This document shows positions 7,104 through 13,105 of a DNA stretch of 15,034 nucleotides, piece after piece; the first letter of the stretch is position 1, and each line of letters opens with the position of its first letter. The stretch is from Methanomassiliicoccaceae archaeon (GTDB taxonomy: Archaea; Thermoplasmatota; Thermoplasmata; Methanomassiliicoccales; Methanomethylophilaceae). Under the pieces are notes generated by a model. That model was given only the letters and a program-made list of their open reading frames with translations, was not told where the DNA came from and ran no database searches. The position numbers and the translations under genes are program-made. The stretch spans positions 1-15,034 of the forward strand of contig WRNL01000002.1 of the NCBI GenBank assembly GCA_009776625.1, given 5' to 3'.

Positions 7104-7328
7104 ATGCGACACAATACGCAGGCCCGTCCAGCCCCCATAGACTGTATCAGCAAGCCACAAAGGAACACGTCAGTCAAAGAAGGGGTTGTGGAGGAGAGGC
7201 CCTGGTGGAAGAAGGACAAGCGCAGGCCTGTCTTCGTCCATAAAGAAGAGGCGTTTGCCGCATACAGCGAGGGGATTCAGAAACTGAAGTTGGAGAAAGA
7301 TCAGAAGGACGAGCCCGCCCTGTCCTGA
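7104..7328 (+). CDS. Small charged protein, copy 2 of the tandem pair, start uncertain
   Basis: The reading frame encodes up to 74 residues. From 7167 on it is homologous to copy 1: SVKEGVVEE aligns with SVKDRVVED, and WKKDKRRPVFVHKEEAFAAY with WKKDKRGPIFIHKKEAFAAY, with one codon missing between them. At the site matching copy 1's ATG this copy has ACG (7167-7169), so it either starts at the in-frame ATG 7104, which adds a 21-residue extension unlike copy 1, or uses a rare start, or is decaying. The conserved core with mostly conservative changes (I/V, D/E) argues that it stayed under selection after duplication. The tail (KLKLEKDQKDEPALS) differs from copy 1. Function unknown. Confidence 0.5.
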   Translation: MRHNTQARPAPIDCISKPQRNTSVKEGVVEERPWWKKDKRRPVFVHKEEAFAAYSEGIQKLKLEKDQKDEPALS

Positions 7329-7342
7329 TGCCCCGCCCTTCC

Positions 7343-7361
7343 CGCATGTTTATTACATGCG
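7343..7361 (+). promoter_or_regulatory. TATA box inside a perfect inverted repeat, upstream of alaX
   Basis: TTTATTA (7349-7355) lies about 28 bp before the alaX ATG, so the transcript would be leaderless or have a 1-3 nt leader. It is flanked exactly by CGCATG and CATGCG, a 6-bp inverted repeat around the TATA box. Such a symmetrical site could be bound by a dimeric repressor that blocks TBP/TFB. The TATA call is firm; operator function is inference. Confidence 0.6.
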
Positions 7362-7379
7362 CCCCACATACCCTCCGGC

Positions 7380-8567
7380 ATGACCGACGAGATCTTCAGG
7401 CGCGACGGCTATGCGTTCGAGTTCGAGGCCCGCGTCCTGTCCGTCGACGGCGACGAGGTCGAGCTGGACTCCACCGCGTTCTATCCGGGAGGGGGAGGGC
7501 AGGTGTGCGACACCGGGGCCATACAGGGCGTCGCCGTCACTGAGGCGTTCTACAAGGGCGGCAGGATAGTCCACAAGGCTCCAGGTAACGGCCTCGTGGC
7601 GGGGGACGCCGTCTGGTGCAGCGTCGACTGGGACAGGCGGTACGACCTCATGCAGGGGCACACGGGGGAGCATCTCCTCTTCTGCTCCCTGAGGCGGCAG
7701 GTCCCCGACCTCGCCGTCAACAAGATCTTCATCTCCCCGGAGAGCAAGTACCTCGTCGTCGACAGGGACGTGGGCTGGGAGGACGTCCGCGAGGCGCTGG
7801 TGTTCGCTAACCGGGCGATAAGGGACAACCTCCCTGTGACCAAGGCGGTCATGAGCCGGGACGACCCAGAGCTCGAGAAGGTCAGGATAAAGAGGGAGAG
7901 GATCCCGGAAGGGGAGGACGTCTCGGTCGTGTCCATAGGGGGCATAGACCTCTCGGCATGCAGCGGCCTCCACGTGATGGAGACGGGCGAGCTGGAGATG
8001 ATGTTCGTGGACCGGAAGGCCTCCGCCGGGAAGGACGGGGTCGCTATACACTTCAAGGTCGGCAGGGAGGCCATGGGTTCCGCGATGGCGCTGGCGAACG
8101 CGTGCCTCCAGGTGTCTGACGCGATCGACAGCAAGCCGGAGGACCTCGTGCGCACGGCATCCAACCTTAGATCGGAGTACGATTCGCTCAGGAAGTCGGC
8201 GGGGCGCTTCGTGAGGGCGCAAGCCATGGGGCTCGCGCCCACCTCCGTCGGAGGGGTCGACGTGGTCGGCGGGGTGTTCCCCCCGGTCGACAGGTCCGTC
8301 CTCTCGGAAGCGGCGGAGGCGCACAAGGGCAAGGGGCGCGTCTGCGTGCTGGTGTCGGAAGGGGAGAGCGCGTCTGTGGTTGTGTCCTCTGGGGCCGGGG
8401 GGGTCGACTGCAAGGATGTGCTGTCGAAGGCGCTCGCCGACCTCGGGGGGAAGGGGGGCGGCAGGCCTGACTTCGCACAGGGCGGCACGCCCAGCGGCGT
8501 GCTGGCGGAGGACCTCTTCTCGAGAACGATGGAAGAGGTCGTAGGAAGGCTACAATTAATTAAGTGA
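7380..8567 (+). CDS. alaX: Alanyl-tRNA editing protein AlaX, long form with C-terminal DHHA1 domain
   Basis: AlaX is a free-standing hydrolase that removes serine or glycine wrongly attached to tRNA(Ala). The 395-residue protein has FYPGGGGQ (34-41) of the AlaRS-like N-terminal barrel, the zinc-binding editing site HTGEH (H94, H98) and CSGLH (C194, H198), a helical linker (about 225-275), and a DHHA1 domain with the hallmark GGGRPDFAQGG near its end. This is the long AlaX type, equivalent to AlaRS without its synthetase domain. All four zinc ligands are present, so it should be active. Start at ATG 7380 is set by the TATA distance. nac follows after 19 bp and may be transcribed with it. A stand-alone DHHA1 phosphoesterase is excluded by the intact editing core. 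Confidence 0.93.
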   Translation: MTDEIFRRDGYAFEFEARVLSVDGDEVELDSTAFYPGGGGQVCDTGAIQGVAVTEAFYKGGRIVHKAPGNGLVAGDAVWCSVDWDRRYDLMQGHTGEHLLFCSLRRQVPDLAVNKIFISPESKYLVVDRDVGWEDVREALVFANRAIRDNLPVTKAVMSRDDPELEKVRIKRERIPEGEDVSVVSIGGIDLSACSGLHVMETGELEMMFVDRKASAGKDGVAIHFKVGREAMGSAMALANACLQVSDAIDSKPEDLVRTASNLRSEYDSLRKSAGRFVRAQAMGLAPTSVGGVDVVGGVFPPVDRSVLSEAAEAHKGKGRVCVLVSEGESASVVVSSGAGGVDCKDVLSKALADLGGKGGGRPDFAQGGTPSGVLAEDLFSRTMEEVVGRLQLIK

Positions 8568-8586
8568 AGCGTGTTTGAGGTAGCGT

Positions 8587-8952
8587 ATGTCAGGAATGAG
8601 AGGCGTGAACCCCCGGCAGATGCAGCAGGCGATGAAGAAGATGGGCATCAAGCAGACGGCCATCAACAACGCCGTCGAGGTCATAATAAGGACCACAGAC
8701 AAAGAGATAGTCCTCACCAACGTGGAGGTCGTGCTCGTCGACATGCAGGGGAGCCGCAACTACCAGATCGCAGGGGACGAGGAGGTGCGGGAGATCGGCG
8801 CGCCGGCATCCCCTGCAAAGGCCTCGTTCCCCGCGGAGGACATCGAGCTGGTGATGTCGCAGACGGGGTGCGGCAGGGAGAGGGCCGTCGAGGCGCTGGA
8901 GGGCGCTGACGGGCAGCCGGCGGAGGCCATACTCAACATAATGACGGGGTGA
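8587..8952 (+). CDS. nac: Nascent polypeptide-associated complex protein (archaeal NAC)
   Basis: Archaeal NAC is a homodimer that binds near the ribosome exit tunnel and contacts emerging polypeptides. The 121-residue protein starts with a Met/Gln/Lys-rich segment (PRQMQQAMKKMGIKQ, 9-23) of the ribosome-binding type, then the NAC beta domain (about 27-70, AVEVIIRTTDKEIVL and VDMQGSRNYQIAG) and, after a Pro/Ala linker, a C-terminal UBA domain (82-121, 'EDIELVMSQTGCGRERAVEALE'). Length and order are typical of archaea. Start at ATG 8587 follows GAGGT at 8578-8582. hypC begins 4 nt after its stop. Confidence 0.95.
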   Translation: MSGMRGVNPRQMQQAMKKMGIKQTAINNAVEVIIRTTDKEIVLTNVEVVLVDMQGSRNYQIAGDEEVREIGAPASPAKASFPAEDIELVMSQTGCGRERAVEALEGADGQPAEAILNIMTG

Positions 8953-8956
8953 AACC

Positions 8957-9187
8957 GTGTGTCTAGCTGTGCCGGGCAAGATCGTCAGGATCGAGGGCGA
9001 CGTGGGGGACGTGGACTTCGGGGGCGTCATCCGGAAGGCCAACATCTCGATGGTGGAGGCCGAGGTCGGGGACTGGGCTGTCGTGCATGCCGGGTTCGCC
9101 ATAGACATAATGGACGAGGAAGAGGCTCTGGAGACCCTGAGGCTGTGGAACGAGGTCCTGGACAGCGGGCATGCGTCCGTTCGGTGA
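8957..9187 (+). CDS. hypC: Hydrogenase maturation chaperone HypC/HupF
   Basis: HypC carries the Fe(CN)2CO unit with HypD and delivers it to the large subunit of [NiFe] hydrogenases. The 76-residue protein has the diagnostic N-terminus MCLAVPGKI, whose Cys2 becomes the metal ligand once Met is removed, an OB-like body, and VHAGFAI (43-49) typical of the family. The start is GTG at 8957, the only choice that leaves Cys at position 2. It lies 4 nt after nac, an unusual partner; no other hyp or hydrogenase gene is in the window. Its presence implies a [NiFe] hydrogenase elsewhere in the genome, consistent with a hydrogen-using methanogen. Confidence 0.95.
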   Translation: MCLAVPGKIVRIEGDVGDVDFGGVIRKANISMVEAEVGDWAVVHAGFAIDIMDEEEALETLRLWNEVLDSGHASVR

Positions 9188-9217
9188 CGGCGCGAATCCA
9201 AGCGGTCTGCACATAGG

Positions 9218-9226
9218 TTAATATAG
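9218..9226 (+). promoter_or_regulatory. TATA box of the 5S rRNA gene
   Basis: TTAATATAG is centred about 26 bp before the predicted 5' end of the 5S rRNA (near 9248), indicating that the gene has its own promoter. Confidence 0.7.
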
Positions 9227-9247
9227 TTTGTAGTTATGGCAGGATTC

Positions 9248-9371
9248 GGTCTGACGGTCATAGCGGCGGGGAGACACCCGGTCCCATCCCGAACCCGGCA
9301 GTAAAGTCCGCCCGCGTATCTGTCTGTACTGTACTGCGCAAGCGTACGGGAACATAGACACGCTGTCAACC
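9248..9371 (+). rRNA. rrf: 5S ribosomal RNA, free-standing
   Basis: The archaeal 5S core is clear: CATAGCGGCGGGGAGACACC, followed by CGGTCCCATCCCGAACCCGG and then a GTAAAG segment. The ends pair: TGACGGT (9252-9258) with GCTGTCA (9362-9368), extended by GGT (9248-9250) with ACC (9369-9371). A GCAA-capped hairpin around 9334-9350 corresponds to helix IV. Length of about 124 nt is normal. No 16S, 23S or tRNA is adjacent, so it is transcribed alone. The exact ends are estimated from the terminal helix. Confidence 0.93.
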
Positions 9372-9373
9372 AC

Positions 9374-9379
9374 TTTTTT
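9374..9379 (+). terminator. Oligo-T terminator of 5S rRNA
   Basis: Six Ts follow the 3' strand of the 5S terminal helix by two bases, the usual archaeal termination signal. Confidence 0.7.
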
Positions 9380-9400
9380 CTCATCTTGGAGCATGATAAC

Positions 9401-9408
9401 TATTAAAA
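9401..9408 (+). promoter_or_regulatory. TATA box of the isoprenoid operon
   Basis: TATTAAAA lies about 26 bp before the ATG at 9431, so the ipk mRNA should be leaderless. It separates the isoprenoid operon from the 5S transcript just upstream. Confidence 0.65.
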
Positions 9409-9430
9409 CAACCTCCGCCATCATTCCGCA

Positions 9431-10207
9431 ATGATATTGATCAAGCTTGGCGGGAGCATCATCACAGATAAGACCCAGTACAAGACTTTCAACGCCGCCG
9501 CCACCAGAAGGCTGTGCAAGGAGATAGCCGATTCCGGGGCGAGCGCGATGATCGTCCACGGAGGGGGGTCCTTCGGACACGTCCTCGCTAAGGAGCACTC
9601 CCTGCAGGACGGGTTCAGGGACCCCCGGCAGACGGCGGCCGTCGCGAGGGTGCAGCACGACATGAGATGCCTCAACCTCATGGTCATAGACGAGCTCCTG
9701 AGCGCCGGCATCCCCGCTGTGTCGGTCCCCCCCGGCTCCTGTTTCATGATGGAGGATGGGAGGCTTATATTCGACGACCCCGAGGTCCTCCTCTCTGCAT
9801 CCCGCCTCGGGATAATGCCGGTTATGTTCGGGGACGTTGTGTTCGACCGCCTGAAGGGGTTCGGGATATGCTCCGGGGACCAGCTGATGGAGGCCCTCTG
9901 CGGCCTCTACCGCCCCGAGAGGGCGGTGTTCGTGTCGGACGTCGACGGGCTGTTCGACAAGGACCCGAAAGCGAACCCCGACGCGAGGCTGCTGGCCGAG
10001 GTGACCCGCGAGCTCCTCGGGGGGGTGTCGAGCGACAGCGCCGCGGCCGATGTCACGGGCGGGGTGCGGGCGAAGATGGAGGCCATGCTGAGGATGGCGT
10101 CCCCCGAGCGGGACTGCGTGCTCGTGAACGGCTCCGCCGAGGGGCGGCTATACTCACTATTAAAGGGGGAGAGGGTTATCTCCACCATCGCGAGAGGAGG
10201 ACTGTGA
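9431..10207 (+). CDS. ipk: Isopentenyl phosphate kinase
   Basis: IPK phosphorylates isopentenyl phosphate to isopentenyl diphosphate using ATP, the key step of the archaeal mevalonate route. The 258-residue protein has the amino-acid-kinase fold: KLGGSIITDK at the start (K5, K14), VHGGGSFGH (42-50) with the catalytic His50 corresponding to His60 of the Methanocaldococcus enzyme, FVSDVDGLFDKDP near residue 160-180 for nucleotide binding, and the DVTGGVRAKMEAM motif with its conserved Lys. Length is typical. It is first in an operon with fni and a prenyl synthase; its TGA overlaps the fni ATG by one base. Confidence 0.95.
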   Translation: MILIKLGGSIITDKTQYKTFNAAATRRLCKEIADSGASAMIVHGGGSFGHVLAKEHSLQDGFRDPRQTAAVARVQHDMRCLNLMVIDELLSAGIPAVSVPPGSCFMMEDGRLIFDDPEVLLSASRLGIMPVMFGDVVFDRLKGFGICSGDQLMEALCGLYRPERAVFVSDVDGLFDKDPKANPDARLLAEVTRELLGGVSSDSAAADVTGGVRAKMEAMLRMASPERDCVLVNGSAEGRLYSLLKGERVISTIARGGL

Positions 10208-11262
10208 TGGCCCCCATCAAAGAAAGGAAAGCGGACCACATCGATATATGCCTCGAGGAGAGGGTGGAGCCGGGGTACTGCTATTGGGACGACGTCAGGC
10301 TCATCCATGACGCCCTCCCGGAGCTGGACGCCGAGGAGATAGACACGTCGGCCGAGGTGCTGGGCAGGAGGCTGGACTTCCCGTTCATCGTCACGGCAAT
10401 AACGGGGGGGTTCCCCGGGGCCAAGAGGATCAACGAGAACATCGCGGCGGCCTGCTCCGACCTGAGGGTCGGGATGGGAGTAGGGAGCGAGAGGGCGGGC
10501 GTCGCAGGCGTCGAGCCCGACAGTTATTCCGTGGTGAAGGACTACGACGTCCCTCTGGTGATAGGGAACATCGGGGCGCCGCAGCTCGTGGCGCAGCGTA
10601 GCAAGGACAGGTTCGCCCCGGACGATGTGGGGAGGGCCATGGACCTGATCGGCGCGGACGTCATGGCGGTGCACCTGAACTTCCTGCAGGAGGTCGTCCA
10701 GCCCGAGGGCGACACGAACGCCAGGGGCTGCCTCGACGCCATAAGGGGCCTCGCGAGGGAGCACCCGATAATAGTCAAAGAGACCGGCGCGGGGATATCG
10801 AAGGGCGTGGCGCAGAGGCTGAAGGGCACAGGGATACTCGGCATGGACATAGCCGGCATGGGGGGCACCAGCTTCTCCGCCGTGGAGATGTACAGGGCGA
10901 TGGCCGGCGGCGACACCATAAGGACGAACATGGGCGGGTCCTTCTTCGACTGGGGGATACCCGCCCCCGCCTCCCTCCTCGCGGCGAGGAACGGCCTGCC
11001 GATCATAGCGTCCGGAGGGGTGCTCGACGGGATCCACGTGGCCTCGTCCATCGCCATGGGCGCATGCTGCGCCGGGGCGGCGCATGCGGTCCTGCGGGAG
11101 GCGACGGAGTCGGCGGAGGCGGTGAAGGAGAAGCTCACGCTGATAAGGGAGGAGCTCAGGGCGGCGATGCTGCTCACCGGCTCAGCGGACATGAAACAGC
11201 TTTCAGGCGCCAGATACGTGGTGCTGGGGGAGACGAGACAGTGGGTGGAGGGATTGTTATAG
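10207..11262 (+). CDS. fni: Isopentenyl-diphosphate delta-isomerase, type 2 (FMN-dependent)
   Basis: This enzyme interconverts IPP and DMAPP using reduced FMN, unlike the unrelated type 1 enzyme. The 351-residue TIM barrel has ERKADHI (6-12) at the substrate-binding N-terminus, ITGG (65-68), GVGSER (91-96), HLNFLQEVVQPEGD (156-169) with the metal-binding Glu162, KETGAGIS (191-198), and the phosphate-binding GMGGTSF (217-223). The start ATG at 10207 overlaps the ipk stop and follows GAGAGGAGGA. A longer open frame from 9667 lies inside ipk and is not real. It works directly on the IPK product in the same operon. Confidence 0.95.
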   Translation: MAPIKERKADHIDICLEERVEPGYCYWDDVRLIHDALPELDAEEIDTSAEVLGRRLDFPFIVTAITGGFPGAKRINENIAAACSDLRVGMGVGSERAGVAGVEPDSYSVVKDYDVPLVIGNIGAPQLVAQRSKDRFAPDDVGRAMDLIGADVMAVHLNFLQEVVQPEGDTNARGCLDAIRGLAREHPIIVKETGAGISKGVAQRLKGTGILGMDIAGMGGTSFSAVEMYRAMAGGDTIRTNMGGSFFDWGIPAPASLLAARNGLPIIASGGVLDGIHVASSIAMGACCAGAAHAVLREATESAEAVKEKLTLIREELRAAMLLTGSADMKQLSGARYVVLGETRQWVEGLL

Positions 11263-12242
11263 ACGCGAAAGAGTATCTTGTGAAGACATCGAAGGAGCTG
11301 GACGGCCCGATAAGGCGGTACATCATGGACGAGGAGCCGGCGAACCTCATAGAGGCCGCCAGGCAGTACCCCTATGCGGGAGGGAAGAGGATGCGCCCTG
11401 CCATGGCGCTCGCGGCGGCGGGCGCGGTCGGGGGCGACGTGTCCAAGGCCATGCCGTTAGCCGTCGCGATCGAGTACATACACAACTTCACCCTGATCCA
11501 CGACGACTTCATGGACGGCGACGAGAAGAGGAGGGGCATGCCCACCATCCACGTCGCGTACGACGTGCCGACGGCGATACTCGCCGGCGACGCCCTGTTC
11601 GCCAAAGCCTTCCAGATAATCGCGGACCTCGATGTTCCAGACAGGAGCATGAGGGAGATCCTTAGGTACGTCACGCAGGCGGTGTGGGACCTCGCCCGCG
11701 GGCAGGAGATGGACGTGAACAACGAGAGGAGGATCGTGTCCGAAGAGGAGTACATCGAGACCATAAGGCTCAAGACCAGTGTCCTCTTCGCCGCTGCGGC
11801 GGCGGGCGGCGCGCTCGCCGGCGGCGCCGACGACGGGACGGTGCGCGCGATACACGAGTACGCCATGGCCCTCGGCCTGGGGTTCCAGATATTCGACGAC
11901 TACCTCGGCGTCGCCGGGGACCCGTCGAAGACAGGGAAATCCGTCGGCAACGACATCCGCAAGGGCAAGTGCACCGCGATGGTGACGCATGCCGTGAGGA
12001 GCATCGCCGACCCCGCCGTACTCGAGGAGTTCAAGGCCATACTCGGCGACCCGGGCGCGACGGAGGAGCAGGTGGCGCGGGCCAGGTCCATCATGGAGGA
12101 TGCGGGCAGCATCGCCTACGGCAGGAGGCTGGCGCAGGAGAAGGTCGACGAGGCCCTGTCAAAGCTCGACGTCCTCGCGCCGAGCGAGCACAAGGACTTC
12201 ATGGTCGCCCTCGCGAGGTACTCCATCGACAGGGAGTCCTGA
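11241..12242 (+). CDS. Polyprenyl diphosphate synthase, probably geranylgeranyl diphosphate synthase
   Basis: This trans-prenyltransferase condenses IPP onto allylic diphosphates to make the C20 chain of archaeal ether lipids. The 333-residue protein contains GGKRMRP (47-53), the first Asp-rich motif DDFMDGD (88-94) followed by KRRG, KTSVLF, and the second motif FDDYLGVAGD with KTGKSVGNDIRKGK. Phe83, five residues before the first motif, matches the position that fixes C20 length in the Sulfolobus enzyme, so geranylgeranyl product is likely though not proven. No ATG is available near the homologous start; I chose GTG 11241, which overlaps fni by 22 bp. Its stop abuts the radB stop. Confidence 0.9.
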   Translation: MGGGIVIDAKEYLVKTSKELDGPIRRYIMDEEPANLIEAARQYPYAGGKRMRPAMALAAAGAVGGDVSKAMPLAVAIEYIHNFTLIHDDFMDGDEKRRGMPTIHVAYDVPTAILAGDALFAKAFQIIADLDVPDRSMREILRYVTQAVWDLARGQEMDVNNERRIVSEEEYIETIRLKTSVLFAAAAAGGALAGGADDGTVRAIHEYAMALGLGFQIFDDYLGVAGDPSKTGKSVGNDIRKGKCTAMVTHAVRSIADPAVLEEFKAILGDPGATEEQVARARSIMEDAGSIAYGRRLAQEKVDEALSKLDVLAPSEHKDFMVALARYSIDRES

Positions 12243-12902
12243 TCAGAGGTCCTCTATCCCTGCGGCGGTTATCCTGTAGTTGGCGTACCTGCCCTCCGGC
12301 AGGCTACGGTGCTTCGTTATGACGGCGGTGCGGACGCTGTTGCCCTTCTTGTCCAGCCTGAGTATGGTCTTGGAGTTGTGGCTGAGCGCATGCCCGCCCA
12401 GGAACTCGATCCCCCCCGTCGATATGTTCGAGTAGACCTGCGACGTCAGCAGCACGGCGACCTCGTTCCTCCTCGCCATGCCCAGCAGGGCCTCGATCTG
12501 CCTGACGAAGTCGTTCCTGACCTTCACATCGTCGTGGTTGATCCTGTAGAACATGTTGATCGAGTCCACTATCGCGAGGTCGATCACCCCTTTGTCGGCG
12601 AGGTTCACGGTCTTGTCCACGCGGTCGGACTGCTCCTCGAAGCTGTGCACCTGGGAGACCAGCAGGTTCCTCGTGCCCTCCGTGTCCGACCCGAATATCT
12701 GGCTCACCCTGTCGTAGGACAGCCCCTCGGAGTCTATGTACGCGACCTTGTCGCCTTTCCGGATCACGTTGCGGGCCGTCTGCAGGCAGACGTTGGACTT
12801 GCCCGAGCCCGCCTCGCCGTAGAGGAGCGTGATGCAGCCCTTCTCTATGCCGCCCCCTAGGAGGTCGTCGAACGCCTTGCATCCCGTGGGTATCCGGATC
12901 AC
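12243..12902 (-). CDS. radB: DNA repair and recombination protein RadB
   Basis: RadB is the archaeal RadA paralogue lacking the N-terminal DNA-binding domain, thought to help RadA in homologous recombination. The 219-residue protein runs IPTGCKAFDDLLGGGIEKG (4-22), Walker A GEAGSGKS (29-36), YIDSEG (55-60), Walker B LAIVDS (109-114) and LLTSQV in the RecA order. The start is GTG at 12902: this gives the family's usual opening (IRIPTG), and a TATA box lies 26 bp upstream, predicting a leaderless transcript. The ATG 23 codons farther upstream would lie in front of that TATA. It is convergent with the prenyl synthase gene, stop against stop. Confidence 0.92.
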   Translation of the reverse strand: MIRIPTGCKAFDDLLGGGIEKGCITLLYGEAGSGKSNVCLQTARNVIRKGDKVAYIDSEGLSYDRVSQIFGSDTEGTRNLLVSQVHSFEEQSDRVDKTVNLADKGVIDLAIVDSINMFYRINHDDVKVRNDFVRQIEALLGMARRNEVAVLLTSQVYSNISTGGIEFLGGHALSHNSKTILRLDKKGNSVRTAVITKHRSLPEGRYANYRITAAGIEDL

Positions 12903-12923
12903 GAGCGTAGAGGGCTGAAGGGA

Positions 12924-12932
12924 TTGATAAAG
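12924..12932 (-). promoter_or_regulatory. TATA box of radB
   Basis: CTTTATCAA on the minus strand is centred 26 bp upstream of the GTG start at 12902. It decides that start, since a TATA downstream of the ATG at 12971 would otherwise be coding. Confidence 0.65.
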
Positions 12933-13026
12933 TTGTTTGAGGGGCAGAATCGGCGAGAATCGTGTTCTCACGCCATTGTACCGGTGCCTGCTCCCAGCGG
13001 CGCGGCCTATCGGCTTGCCAATTTCG

Positions 13027-13058
13027 AAAAAATAATGGCCGGGGGCGGCGCCCCGGCC
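13027..13058 (-). terminator. Hairpin plus T-run terminator of the surface-protein gene
   Basis: A perfect 8-bp stem (GGCCGGGG/CCCCGGCC, 6-nt loop, 13037-13058) is followed on the minus strand by ATTATTTTTT, about 48 bp after the stop at 13106. The arrangement resembles an intrinsic terminator and also insulates radB from read-through. Confidence 0.65.
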
Positions 13059-13105
13059 GTTTGGTGTCGTTTCAGGTCCTTTTACTTCGTGCTTTGGGAC
13101 GCGCC

